Source: a virus
Length of the DNA: 64,000 nucleotides
Virus record (IMG/VR): IMGVR_UViG_3300005826_000294
Coordinates: 124,001 to 188,000 of that record
Reading direction: 5' to 3' (one strand)
In this document: in pieces, positions 9,591-18,474 of the stretch
Numbering within the stretch: the stretch's first letter is position 1
Layout of the letters: the number at the start of each line of letters is the position of its first letter
The notes under the pieces: model-generated
What the model saw: only the letters and a program-made list of their open reading frames with translations
Databases searched by the model: none
Told to the model about the DNA's origin: nothing
Program-made: the position numbers and the translations under genes

Positions 9591-10226
9591 TTATTCTGCA
9601 AATACAGCATTAGTAAGATTAGAAACATCCATAGAGCCTCTATAACCTGCTCCTGGAGTTGCCCCACCAGATCCAGAATCAGTTGCAGTCTCTCTACCAA
9701 AAGTATCAGTTTGAGGCTGAATACCACGAGAGCCACCAATTACTGCTGAGTTCTGTGTGCTTCCAAGATTTGTTCTAATATCTTCAATTAAAATTTGAGC
9801 ATCTTCCTGAATAATGAAATTATCTGCTTGATATTTTGGAGAATATCGTGAAAACCAACAATTTTCAAGAGTATGAACCACAGCTCCATCAGTATCACCA
9901 GCAGTTCGATCAATAATTTGAATATCAAAAGGAATTAATTGAGATTTAATATTAATAAAACCTCTTTTAAAAGCCTCTGTAAGTCTAAGTCGATCAAAAA
10001 CAACTCTTGTAATATTTGCTTCATATTCTGTTGCTTTATTTGGTACAATTTCCAGAATTCCATCAAGACCAACTTCTTTAACTCTCTCAAGTCCTCTGTT
10101 TTGCGTAATGTTAATACTTTGAATAGCACCAACAGCCTCATTATCTACTTTAATAAGTATTTGGGTAGAAAGTCCCGTGCTAATGTTGCTGTTTAAATTT
10201 GATCCTGTAAGTGGATAGGAAACCAT
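9591..10226 (-). CDS. Tail tube protein (copy 1)
   Basis: 211 residues with the features of contractile-tail tube proteins: an N-terminal arm, alternating strands, and the blocks LSTQILIKVDNEAVGAIQSI, GLDGILEIVPNK and RGFINIKSQLIPFDIQIID. It lies downstream of the sheath and is followed by a terminator, as expected for an abundant virion protein. A paralogue lies at 10964-11566. The SD sequence GGAGGA is encoded by the last codons of the endonuclease gene just upstream (10228), spacing 4-5 bases. The C-terminus is longer and more Gly-rich than in the paralogue. The T4 gp19-like assignment is from pattern and gene order. Confidence 0.75.
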   Translation of the reverse strand: MVSYPLTGSNLNSNISTGLSTQILIKVDNEAVGAIQSINITQNRGLERVKEVGLDGILEIVPNKATEYEANITRVVFDRLRLTEAFKRGFINIKSQLIPFDIQIIDRTAGDTDGAVVHTLENCWFSRYSPKYQADNFIIQEDAQILIEDIRTNLGSTQNSAVIGGSRGIQPQTDTFGRETATDSGSGGATPGAGYRGSMDVSNLTNAVFAE

Positions 10227-10227
10227 A

Positions 10228-10977
10228 TTATTCCTCCATAAATATTTTATATTTTTTTCTCTTCCTATCTAAAAAATTGGCCTCGCAATCTTCATATAAC
10301 CAGTCCATTATTTTTATTACTTGCTTTCCGCCGAATGAAATTCTAAAACAATTTCCATGTTTATGAGAAACTTTCATTCCTCCAGTTAAATTAACATGAT
10401 GTTTTATTTTATTTCTACACCATTCCAATATATATTTGGATCCAGAATATATTTCAAAACTTAAAGGATTTCTACAACATAAACTTCCATCGCCATCAAA
10501 ATATCCTCTAATATAATGTCTATCAAAACGAACCGGCATATTTTCTGGAGGTTGTATAACTAAAGATTTACAAGAACCTATATTAAATTTTCTTTTTAAA
10601 TCATCTCTAATTATATCCGATCTGAACTTAATATAACAAGAATTATTTTTCTTAATTACCTTACTAGAAACTTCCACAAATTCTTTAAATTTTTCTAAAT
10701 GATTGTAGTCTATTAAATGTAAATTTATTGATATTTGATTACCAAAAATACAACCATCTGCTCCTAAAAACCCTGCCCAATAGCAACTATTTTTATTAAA
10801 ACTAGAAAATACATTATCATTTATAGATATTTTCCTTTTAGGACCAGTCTTTCTTCTTTCAATATTATTTTTTTTTAATTTATTAAAAATAGTAGTTTCA
10901 CTATATCCTATTTTATTTCCAATTTCTTTTAAAGTAAGTCCTTTATTATATAATTCAATAATATTATATGTTTTCAA
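10228..10977 (-). CDS. LAGLIDADG homing endonuclease
   Basis: 249 residues. The N-terminus (about 5-38) is a helix-turn-helix of the LTLKEIGNKIGYSETTI type. Two LAGLIDADG motifs follow: WAGFLGADG near residues 67-75 and IRGYFDGDG near 156-164, each with the catalytic acidic residue, so a single-chain enzyme is expected. It cuts DNA at a long site and spreads by gene conversion. It starts at TTG 10977, overlapping the upstream tube paralogue by 14 bases, and ends 1 base before the other tube gene, so it sits exactly between two tube paralogues without breaking either. Confidence 0.88.
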   Translation of the reverse strand: MKTYNIIELYNKGLTLKEIGNKIGYSETTIFNKLKKNNIERRKTGPKRKISINDNVFSSFNKNSCYWAGFLGADGCIFGNQISINLHLIDYNHLEKFKEFVEVSSKVIKKNNSCYIKFRSDIIRDDLKRKFNIGSCKSLVIQPPENMPVRFDRHYIRGYFDGDGSLCCRNPLSFEIYSGSKYILEWCRNKIKHHVNLTGGMKVSHKHGNCFRISFGGKQVIKIMDWLYEDCEANFLDRKRKKYKIFMEE

Positions 10978-11566
10978 GAGGATTACCTATATTTAATTTC
11001 TCATATCTTCCTATCCTTCCATTTGTATCTGTTGCTCTTTCTATTGTATCGTGTTCATATCCAATGCCTCTATATCCACCTGTTGCTGCACTGGTACTAT
11101 TTCTTGTAGTGGTTATATATTCGCACCATAATTGAGATGTTTCTAGAACAATAAAATTTTCGGCACGAAATTGAGGGTTATATTGTCTAAACCAACAACT
11201 ATTAAAAACATGAATAATAGCATCTCCAGAATATTTTAATTCTGTTTTATCAATAATATAAATATCAAAAGGAACTCTTTGTGATTGTATATTTATAAAT
11301 CCTCTAGCAAATGATTCTGGAAGTCTCATTCCATCAAAAACAATCCTATCTACACTAAGTTCTATTTTGGTTGCTCCTTTTGGATGTATTTCTACAATTC
11401 CATCTGTTCCAATTTCTTCCCAACGATGAAGTTCTCTGTTTTGGATTATAGCTAATCTTTGAATAGCACCAACAGTAGTGTTATTTACTTTAATAGTAAT
11501 TTGAGTTGATAAACTACTATTAATACGATTTTCTATTAAACTTCCACTAGATGGATAATTTGTCAT
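10964..11566 (-). CDS. Tail tube protein paralogue (copy 2)
   Basis: 200 residues, clearly homologous along its whole length to the tube protein at 9591-10226: both share SLSTQI/LSTQI-IKV, VGAIQ, DGI-EI, RGFINI-SQ, PFDI-IID and a CWF block followed by FI. Roughly four residues in ten are identical by eye. The C-terminus ends after EKLNIGNPLENI and lacks the Gly-rich extension. The ATG lies 4 bases after GGAG, a ribosome site lying inside the 3' end of the preceding endonuclease gene. Whether it is a second tube layer, an initiator or terminator ring, or a minor tube variant cannot be told. Confidence 0.72.
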   Translation of the reverse strand: MTNYPSSGSLIENRINSSLSTQITIKVNNTTVGAIQRLAIIQNRELHRWEEIGTDGIVEIHPKGATKIELSVDRIVFDGMRLPESFARGFINIQSQRVPFDIYIIDKTELKYSGDAIIHVFNSCWFRQYNPQFRAENFIVLETSQLWCEYITTTRNSTSAATGGYRGIGYEHDTIERATDTNGRIGRYEKLNIGNPLENI

Positions 11567-13046
11567 TATACTCCAAGAACCTATTATATTTTCTATCTAA
11601 ATAAATATTTGAATTTCCGTATAACCAATTTAAAATGTTTATAGTATATTTTCCTTTAAACTCTACACAATATGTATTAGAATTTCTTTTTGTAATTGAT
11701 GGGTTTCCACATTTGATAGATTTTATTTGATTATAAACCCATGTTAAAAAATCTTTAGATCCGGAGCATATAAATAAACGAGGAACTTTATTCCATCCAA
11801 CACTTCCATCGCCATCTACATATCCGCGAATAAAATGTCTAATCATATTTGTAGGTAAATTAGGAGGTTTAAGAATTAATGTTTTATTTCTAACTATATT
11901 AAAATTAATTAATAAACTTTGCACCAAATCTAAAGAATTAAATTGAATAACGCAAGATTTTGTTATTTTTCCAAAAGATTTTCTATCTCTTTGCTTTATT
12001 TCCGCATTGCTATTTAAAAAATCTTTTATTTTAAATAGATGAGTTCTGTCTTTATGTGAAAGTTCTATACTTAAATGATATTTATCAACCCATCCATCTG
12101 CAGATATAAAACCTGCCCAATAACAACTATATTCATTTATATCTATAAAATTATTATTTAAAACTCTTTTTGTAGTTTTCCTGACCCCAAGTTTTTTAAA
12201 TTTTCCAAGTAAAACCCATTTAGAAATATTATATTTTTTAGATAAATCTTCTAAACTATCTCCACCTAAATATTCATTTGAAATTGCTTTATAATCTAAA
12301 TCAATATTCTTATATTCACAATATTTTTTATATTTACGATCAAGTTTTATAGTTGAATCTTTATATAACCAATCAAATATTTTTATAGAATTTTTATTTT
12401 TTACATCAATACGAAAGGATTTTTTTCCATAAATATGATCTTTATTTATTAATCCAAAATACTGAAGTTTGTTAGAAATCCAATAAATTATATCTCTTGA
12501 TCCACTAACAATATTAAAATTACAGGTTCCTCCATAACATCCAATATGCCCATCGCCATCAAAATAACCACGAATATAATGAGATAATAAATTTTCAGGT
12601 ATTTGTGGTGGTTGTAAAGTTAATGATTTTCTGGGGACAATATTAAAATTATTATTTAATGAAAAGAACATCTGCTTTGAACATACTTGAATATAACAAT
12701 CTCTATGACCGATAGATATTTTATTTGTTGTTCCAACACATTCTTTAAATTTTTCTAAATGATTAATATCTTTAATATTTAAATGTAAAGATATTCTATA
12801 ATCACCCTTCCCAACAAAAACATTTCCATCGGCGGCAATAAATCCAGCCCAATAACAACTTTCAGGAGTAAAAGTGTCAAAAAGAGGATAGTTGTATTTA
12901 GAAGAACGAGAAATTAAGATATTATATTTTTTAAGATTATACCATATTGTAGAATATGGTATGTTTTCAATTTTAGATATTTCTAATATGCTATGATTAT
13001 TTGCTAAGTTCCTAAGTCGCTCTTCATCTATACAACTATCTCTCAA
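11547..13046 (-). CDS. Tandem double LAGLIDADG homing endonuclease
   Basis: 499 residues containing two complete endonuclease units in one chain. Unit 1 has a helix-turn-helix (about 10-45) and motifs WAGFIAADG (66-74) and IRGYFDGDG (158-166). Unit 2 has a second helix-turn-helix (about 255-290) and motifs AGFISADG (310-318) and IRGYVDGDG (406-414). Single-chain enzymes of this class normally have two motifs; four with two DNA-binding domains indicates a head-to-tail fusion. It starts at TTG 13046 with GGAG 6 bases upstream, 18 bases after the sheath stop, and its 3' end overlaps the tube paralogue start by 20 bases. Confidence 0.88.
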   Translation of the reverse strand: MRDSCIDEERLRNLANNHSILEISKIENIPYSTIWYNLKKYNILISRSSKYNYPLFDTFTPESCYWAGFIAADGNVFVGKGDYRISLHLNIKDINHLEKFKECVGTTNKISIGHRDCYIQVCSKQMFFSLNNNFNIVPRKSLTLQPPQIPENLLSHYIRGYFDGDGHIGCYGGTCNFNIVSGSRDIIYWISNKLQYFGLINKDHIYGKKSFRIDVKNKNSIKIFDWLYKDSTIKLDRKYKKYCEYKNIDLDYKAISNEYLGGDSLEDLSKKYNISKWVLLGKFKKLGVRKTTKRVLNNNFIDINEYSCYWAGFISADGWVDKYHLSIELSHKDRTHLFKIKDFLNSNAEIKQRDRKSFGKITKSCVIQFNSLDLVQSLLINFNIVRNKTLILKPPNLPTNMIRHFIRGYVDGDGSVGWNKVPRLFICSGSKDFLTWVYNQIKSIKCGNPSITKRNSNTYCVEFKGKYTINILNWLYGNSNIYLDRKYNRFLEYNDKLSI

Positions 13047-13064
13047 TTTGACTCCAAAAAAATT

Positions 13065-15611
13065 TTAGAACAATCCTACACTTATGTCTATGAAAATCCA
13101 ATTGGCTGGATAGTTAGGCTCTACCTCAACAACAATATTATATTGTCTTGGTTCAACATCATCTCTGGATACTGATAGATTTCTATAATCAGTAATAAGA
13201 CCTTTAGAAACAAAAGCATTTAGTAGTTTTATTGCTTTTTGAGTTAATGATGGAATTAGAGTTTCATCACTAGGTTGCCCAATAAAAGATCTAAAACTAC
13301 GACGCATTGTTCTTGCTAATTGATCACGGATAAAGATAATAGAGATTTCCTCTTCTTCTGGGGCACCGCTTTGAGTAGTAGTTTTACCATGTTGAACTCT
13401 TCCACCACCAGTAACTGGCTGAATAACGGTAATTCCAGCGTCACCAAGTTTATTGAGAACTGTTTGCTTATATACCTTATCATTTAAAATAGTAAAACCT
13501 GTAAGTATCTTAAATGTAAGAGGCATTGCGATATTTGGTTCTCCTGCTAACCAACCGCCCGCGGCTGCAGCAATATAATATCCTGGAATTGTAGTTCGAG
13601 TTCCATTTATAACTCTTATAATTTCATCCGGATAAAAATAAACTACACGAAATGTATCACCAAAATTAGTAGATACTCCATAGTCCGCAAGATCTTCAAT
13701 ATTTCCATCCAAAATCTCTTCTGGATCATCACCTTGAATACCTTCTAAAATACCAATATCTTCAACAGCCGCAAGTTCGGTTCCAATAACATTATCAGTT
13801 GAAAGACCTTGAAGTGCTCCTGTTAATAAAACACGCTCTCTCTTATAATAGGTAGAAGACATACGCTCGCAATGAACTCTAAATGCTTGCTGAATTGCCG
13901 AGAATGTTTGAGTTGGAAGAGGAACAAGAATTTGAACATCTTGTGTTTCCAAAACATCAAGAATACTTGCCCAATTAGCATCATAAAAATCAGCATCATT
14001 TTGATCAATATAACTAACTCTTAAACCTTTCTTCAAAGCAAGTGCTAAATCGGTTGTAAATAGGATTCTCTGTGATTCATTTCCAGGTAATAATAATTGC
14101 CATTTAACATTACTTGCCGAAATAAATGATCCGGAAGTTCTTGTAATTTTAACTGTATTAGGATCTACAACCTCAGAAATAGAGTATCTACCATCATTAA
14201 CTGTTCCTGTATAGAAAATATCAATTTCTTTACTTTGGGTTATAGCTTGTGAAGTAAAAATTGCAGTTTCACTATAAAATGTTGCAGTTGTTCCGACACC
14301 AATAGGAGTAATTGTCGCATCATTAGCACTTTGTTCAATTTGATCATCAGAAACAACTGTATAACTATATGAATAACCACTTTGACCTGGATCCATAAAT
14401 TCCTGCATCAATAGAGTATCTACACCAGTTTGCTCATAAGCAGAAAAGGCGGCTGTAATATCTGGATCATAGAAAGTTATTTTATTAGGAAAAATCTGAT
14501 CTTCTGTTCCATCAGTATTTAGAATAAATAAATTAACTGTTGTATCACCATCTGGTTTTCCAGGATAATCAATAAAGAAAATCAAATCATCAGCATTAGC
14601 ACTTCCAGTTGCCCCTCCAATACCAGTAAGAGAATTATAGGCCGGAAGAACAATATCAGAGGTTCTTCTTGGAAGAGGTGGTTTGGCTTGAACTGCTAAA
14701 ACAGAAGTTGCTCCATTTTCAAAAGCCATTTGAGCACCGAGTGAAAGAGTATTTTCAGTGCTTGGAGTTCCATATGTAGCAAATAATTTTCCAGGATCTG
14801 TAAAAAGCTTAGGATCTTCTACATCATTAGAAGCAATATATCGTGCTTCAAGCTTATCCATACTTTGAAGAACTTTACTATCTACCTCAATAGTAAATTT
14901 ATCACCAACAGCAAAAGGCTGAGCTGGAGATGGGTTGTTATAAATAGCAAACGATAAAACACCATTATCAACAACATTTCCATCACTTATCCAAGTGTAA
15001 GGTTGTCCATATCCATCGGAAAGTTGTCCAGAAACAGAACCTCTTACAATAAATGTAGCAGTTTCTCTAATTGGATTGCCAGAACCATCTTTTAGAACAC
15101 TAGTACATCTTATAGTCCAGGTTTCTGCTGTAGCATTTGTGTCTGATAAAGTTGGAGTTGATAAGTATCCATCCCCAATATTTGTAGAAGCAGTACTATA
15201 TAGTTTTCCACCCTTATCAATAATACTAGCACTCTGCATTTCAATTTTACCAGTAGCAACTTCAAGTTTAGCATCATATTGAGATGAAAAACTTGTTCCA
15301 TCAATAGTTCCTTCTAAAACTCTAAGTGGCGACCCATTTAGAAGAAGTGTAGTTCTATTTGTGACGATAGGATAATTTGCTAAACGAAAAAATCTTCCAT
15401 AACCATCAGAGGTTGCGGTGAAAGTAGGATTGAAACCATCTTCTCCATTTCCTTCTGCTGATTCTATAACTGTTTCTTCTCTTCGGCCTTCTCCAATAAC
15501 ACTAAGAATACGAAGACCCCCTGGTATAGAAAGTGCTCTTTGTAGAGTCCTTATTCTTGAAAATGTATCAGGTTGACTATAACCGACAATTCCTGGAATA
15601 TTTATTCCCAT
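13065..15611 (-). CDS. Tail sheath protein
   Basis: 848 residues. The N-terminus (GINIPGIVGYSQPDTFSR) and the C-terminal domain are those of contractile sheath proteins. The C-terminal domain includes RTMRRSFRSFIGQPSDETL, then LLNAFVSKGLITDYRNL and a final strand with VVVEVEPNYPANWIFIDIS-like spacing. The central part is expanded and contains DGY-bearing loops. The sheath surrounds the tube and contracts during infection. It starts at ATG 15611 behind AGGAGG, 8 bases upstream. A candidate late promoter lies 73 bases upstream (15684-15692). It is followed by an endonuclease gene and then the tube genes. Confidence 0.9.
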   Translation of the reverse strand: MGINIPGIVGYSQPDTFSRIRTLQRALSIPGGLRILSVIGEGRREETVIESAEGNGEDGFNPTFTATSDGYGRFFRLANYPIVTNRTTLLLNGSPLRVLEGTIDGTSFSSQYDAKLEVATGKIEMQSASIIDKGGKLYSTASTNIGDGYLSTPTLSDTNATAETWTIRCTSVLKDGSGNPIRETATFIVRGSVSGQLSDGYGQPYTWISDGNVVDNGVLSFAIYNNPSPAQPFAVGDKFTIEVDSKVLQSMDKLEARYIASNDVEDPKLFTDPGKLFATYGTPSTENTLSLGAQMAFENGATSVLAVQAKPPLPRRTSDIVLPAYNSLTGIGGATGSANADDLIFFIDYPGKPDGDTTVNLFILNTDGTEDQIFPNKITFYDPDITAAFSAYEQTGVDTLLMQEFMDPGQSGYSYSYTVVSDDQIEQSANDATITPIGVGTTATFYSETAIFTSQAITQSKEIDIFYTGTVNDGRYSISEVVDPNTVKITRTSGSFISASNVKWQLLLPGNESQRILFTTDLALALKKGLRVSYIDQNDADFYDANWASILDVLETQDVQILVPLPTQTFSAIQQAFRVHCERMSSTYYKRERVLLTGALQGLSTDNVIGTELAAVEDIGILEGIQGDDPEEILDGNIEDLADYGVSTNFGDTFRVVYFYPDEIIRVINGTRTTIPGYYIAAAAGGWLAGEPNIAMPLTFKILTGFTILNDKVYKQTVLNKLGDAGITVIQPVTGGGRVQHGKTTTQSGAPEEEEISIIFIRDQLARTMRRSFRSFIGQPSDETLIPSLTQKAIKLLNAFVSKGLITDYRNLSVSRDDVEPRQYNIVVEVEPNYPANWIFIDISVGLF

Positions 15612-15683
15612 TAACCAATCCTCCTAAATTTTTTCTATGATGTATATTTCAATAAAATACAGCACTTAATCGCTATACAATAA

Positions 15684-15692
15684 TATTGATAG
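15684..15692 (-). promoter_or_regulatory. Candidate phage late promoter motif (sheath operon)
   Basis: On the minus strand a run of seven A is followed by CTATCAATA, then an AT-rich stretch and the sheath start 73 bases on. The same A-tract plus CTATCAATA recurs at 42806-42814 and 56771-56779, also between genes. It resembles the T4 late box TATAAATA. The 167-base gap 15612-15778 holds this motif, a plus-strand counterpart, and nothing else recognisable. Confidence 0.5.
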
Positions 15693-15736
15693 TTTTTTTA
15701 ATTTCCAACATATTGAAATGATAGAGCAATTGTTTT

Positions 15737-15745
15737 CTATCAATT
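15737..15745 (+). promoter_or_regulatory. Candidate promoter for the plus-strand endonuclease island
   Basis: The plus strand reads CTATCAATT, an eight-of-nine match to the motif found upstream of minus-strand units, 33 bases before ATG 15779. It points away from the sheath motif at 15684, so the gap would be a divergent promoter region. It lacks the A-tract seen in the other copies, so confidence is lower. Confidence 0.35.
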
Positions 15746-15778
15746 TTTTAACATATTTTAAACTTTAATAGGGGAAAA

Positions 15779-16861
15779 ATGAAAAGAAAAACAACAGAGG
15801 ACTTTATTAAAGATGCGGAGAAGGTTCATGGTGATAGATATGATTATAATAAAGTAAATTATATAAACTGTAAGACAAAAGTAGAAATTATTTGCTCAAA
15901 ACATGGAGTGTTTAAACAAGCTCCAACTCCTCATATTAAAAATAAACAAGGATGCCCAAGATGTGCTGGTAATAAAAAAAAGACAACAGAAGAATTTGTT
16001 AAAGAAGCTAAAAATACACATAAAAATAAATACAATTATTCTAAAACCAAATATATTAATGTTCATACAAAAGTTAAAATAATTTGTCCAAAACATGGAG
16101 AGTTTTATCAAACCCCAAAAAACCATTTGTCATTACATGGATGCTCAAAATGTGCTGGTAATAAAAAGAAAACAACAGAGGAATTTATTAAAGATGCTAT
16201 AAAAGTTCATGGAAAAAAATATGATTATAGTGATGTAATATATAAGAGAGAAAATAAAAAGGTTAAAATAATTTGCCCAAAACATGGAGAGTTTTATCAA
16301 ATTCCAAACGGACATTTATCAGGAAAAGGATGTTTAAAATGCGGAGTTATAAATAAAAATACAAAAGAGTTTATTAAAGATGCAAAAAAAACTCATGGAG
16401 ATAGATATAATTATAATAAAGTAAATTATATAAATTGTAAAACAAAAGTTATTATTATTTGTTATAAACACGGAGAATTTAAACAATCTCCAAATAATCA
16501 CATTAATGGTAATAATTGTCCTAAATGTAATAAAACAAACATATCAAATATATCTCAAAAATGGTTAGATATGTGTGGCGTTCCATTAAATTGTAGAGAA
16601 ATCATAATTAAATGCGGAAGAAAAAAATATATTGTAGATGGATATATTAAAAAAACCAATACAATATATGAATTCTGGGGAGATTACTGGCACGGAAATC
16701 CAGAAATATTTAATCCAAAAGAAATCAACATAAATCGTAAAAAAACATTTGGAGAACTATATAAAGAAACAATTAATAAAAAGAAAAATCTAAAACTAGC
16801 AGGATACAATATTATAGATATTTGGGAAAACAAATTTAAAAATGAAACCAAAATTGGATGA
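15779..16861 (+). CDS. Array-type homing endonuclease with four DUF723-like repeats
   Basis: 360 residues on the strand opposite to almost everything else. Four repeats of about 60 residues (starting near 3, 68, 134 and 195) carry TTEEFIKDA, HG-YDY, KVNYIN, then ICPKHGEF and a CP-C pair. These look like small zinc-binding DNA-recognition units of the DUF723 type. The C-terminal 110 residues hold YIVDGYIKKTNTIYEFWGDYWHGNP and a distal WE, a nuclease core also present in the protein at 34049. The ribosome site AGGGG precedes the ATG by about 5 bases. The gene is a free-standing mobile endonuclease inserted between sheath and tail terminator genes. Confidence 0.75.
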   Translation: MKRKTTEDFIKDAEKVHGDRYDYNKVNYINCKTKVEIICSKHGVFKQAPTPHIKNKQGCPRCAGNKKKTTEEFVKEAKNTHKNKYNYSKTKYINVHTKVKIICPKHGEFYQTPKNHLSLHGCSKCAGNKKKTTEEFIKDAIKVHGKKYDYSDVIYKRENKKVKIICPKHGEFYQIPNGHLSGKGCLKCGVINKNTKEFIKDAKKTHGDRYNYNKVNYINCKTKVIIICYKHGEFKQSPNNHINGNNCPKCNKTNISNISQKWLDMCGVPLNCREIIIKCGRKKYIVDGYIKKTNTIYEFWGDYWHGNPEIFNPKEININRKKTFGELYKETINKKKNLKLAGYNIIDIWENKFKNETKIG

Positions 16862-17207
16862 TAATGAAGCTTTTTGCGTAAGATGCTTTAAAATAAAAGA
16901 TAAAAAAAATTTTTATGCCAGAAAAGATAGTGGCCGTCCGCTTAGTTATTGTATGAAATGTCAAAATGAAGTTAAAATATTAAAATTAGAAGAAAAATTA
17001 GAAAGAATTATTGAAGAACGTGGGGGAATATGTAAAGATTGTAAAATATCATATCCAACCCCTATATATGAATTTTACTATGAAAATAAAACATATAATA
17101 TAAGTAAAGCAAAAAACATGTCTATTGAAAGAATTAAAAAAGATCTAAAAGATCATATTATGTTATGTAAAAATTGTAGTGCTATTAGAAAATGGGTAGG
17201 AAGTTAA
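16842..17207 (+). CDS. HNH-like zinc protein with altered catalytic positions
   Basis: 121 residues overlapping the upstream endonuclease by 20 bases. Two CxxC pairs near the N-terminus (CVRC, CMKC) are followed by GGICKDCKISYPTPIYEF and IMLCKNCSAIRKW. The layout is that of small HNH proteins whose core reads EFDH and later CxNCH. Here the corresponding positions are EFYY and NCS, so the expected catalytic histidines look replaced. It may be an inactive or regulatory relic of an endonuclease, or a DNA-binding partner of the upstream gene. It ends tail-to-tail with the minus-strand gene at 17204, the stop codons overlapping by two bases. Confidence 0.6.
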   Translation: MKPKLDDNEAFCVRCFKIKDKKNFYARKDSGRPLSYCMKCQNEVKILKLEEKLERIIEERGGICKDCKISYPTPIYEFYYENKTYNISKAKNMSIERIKKDLKDHIMLCKNCSAIRKWVGS

Positions 17208-17956
17208 GTATCAAGATCAGATTGATCAACAAGAGTTGTATCTGGACTGGCTCCAAATATATTATAATTAAAACAGAAATTTATAGCATGAACTAAGTTT
17301 TCAATTGGTAAAGCCCGTCTCCACTCTGAAAAAGCCTCTACTGTTATACTTTGTAGAAATACATGATCATTTCCCCATTGTTCATTACTTTCATTCCCAA
17401 TACTAACATTTTTTATAAACAATCCGGCTTCATAAAGTTCCTGTCTTGCTTTTCCAATAAGAAAAGATGAAATAATATCAGTCAATTCCTCTCTATCTGG
17501 AATACTTTCTGAGGCAATTACAATCTCAAAACTTTGTTCCCAAGCACCAGCAACAATATGATGTGTTGGAACATTAATATAAGACCTTCCACCATAACCA
17601 TCTAGTACAAGATCTAAACGATATTTTGTAGTTTGATTTTGATTAAAACTCACATGATAAGTTCTTCCAGAAGAATATTTTACGACAACAGCAGGCCAAA
17701 ACCTAATATCATATCTAAATGAATCTCCTATAAATATTCTTGTAGTTCTTTCTTCTTGAATATCTGGAGGCATATCAGTAAGATCTGGTGTTAATGGAAA
17801 TCCAAAAGCATCAGTTCTATATTTGTAGAATGTATCTTGACGGAAATATTCCCTTAATGCGTCTATAAGAAGATTTTTTCCTTGAGAAACAGCAGTTTGC
17901 TGAACAAAACTTGATAATTGAAAAAGATCGCTATAGACACGATGTGAGGCCGACAT
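17204..17956 (-). CDS. Probable tail terminator / tail completion protein
   Basis: 250 residues. Early helices (FVQQTAVSQGKNLLIDALRE) and a later mixed alpha-beta region (RELTDIISSFLIGKARQELYEAGLFIKNVSIG-like) fit small ring-forming neck or tail terminator proteins. It lies directly before the sheath-tube module (separated only by the plus-strand insertion), the usual place for the gp15/gpU-type tail terminator. It overlaps the upstream gene by 1 base. The fold assignment is inference from position and size. Confidence 0.45.
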   Translation of the reverse strand: MSASHRVYSDLFQLSSFVQQTAVSQGKNLLIDALREYFRQDTFYKYRTDAFGFPLTPDLTDMPPDIQEERTTRIFIGDSFRYDIRFWPAVVVKYSSGRTYHVSFNQNQTTKYRLDLVLDGYGGRSYINVPTHHIVAGAWEQSFEIVIASESIPDREELTDIISSFLIGKARQELYEAGLFIKNVSIGNESNEQWGNDHVFLQSITVEAFSEWRRALPIENLVHAINFCFNYNIFGASPDTTLVDQSDLDT

Positions 17957-18462
17957 TATCCCTCCAATTTGGGTTGAGCAACTCTAATAAGTGTTTGATC
18001 TGGATTTACATTAAACCCAACCGTAGTATTAATCATTTTTTCTAAAAAATATCTCGCCTTATATTTCCCTGAAGGTAGAAAAGACATCCATTCTCCAGCT
18101 CTATTTGTTTTTGTTTGTTTTACGACATCTCCACTTTCATTTACAACTGTTACATTAACTCCTATAAGAGACTTCCCTTCTTTATTTTTAATTTTTCCCA
18201 TTACTTTTGTTGTATTTGTAGCTGACTTCATAGCACCAGCATTCATGGCATTTATTTCAGTAGCATTTGGTTCTGTTCCTAAAATAGATGGTCCTTGCTT
18301 AATAGTTGGTTCAGATTTAAGTGAAGGTTTGGAATTTGGTACAAATCCATTTGCTCTACTTAATAATTCTTTTACATTTTGCTCAACAGTTATAAATCTC
18401 CTATCCAATAACTCTACTTTTTCTAATAAACTCTCAATCATCTCTAACCCTGACTTCGTCAT
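17956..18462 (-). CDS. Small virion protein: coiled coil plus carboxypeptidase-regulatory-like Ig domain
   Basis: 168 residues. The first 35 residues form an amphipathic helix (MIESLLEKVELLDRRFITVE). A low-complexity linker rich in Ser, Pro and Asn follows. The last 80 residues (GKIKNKEGKSLIGVNVTVVN, then TNRAGEWMSFLPSGKYKARY) match the beta-sandwich pattern of carboxypeptidase-regulatory-like domains: G-V-V-D, N-G-x-F/W, L-x-x-G-x-Y. Such domains decorate phage virions and may bind carbohydrate. It lies between a giant spike protein and the tail terminator candidate; function unknown. Confidence 0.6.
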   Translation of the reverse strand: MTKSGLEMIESLLEKVELLDRRFITVEQNVKELLSRANGFVPNSKPSLKSEPTIKQGPSILGTEPNATEINAMNAGAMKSATNTTKVMGKIKNKEGKSLIGVNVTVVNESGDVVKQTKTNRAGEWMSFLPSGKYKARYFLEKMINTTVGFNVNPDQTLIRVAQPKLEG

Positions 18463-18474
18463 TACTTTCTCCTT

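Noticed and set aside
13065-15611. Intein or intron in the sheath gene because of its length
   Set aside because: No splice-junction residues, LAGLIDADG block or frame break within the coding region; the extra length is beta-rich and DGY-bearing like other virion domains.
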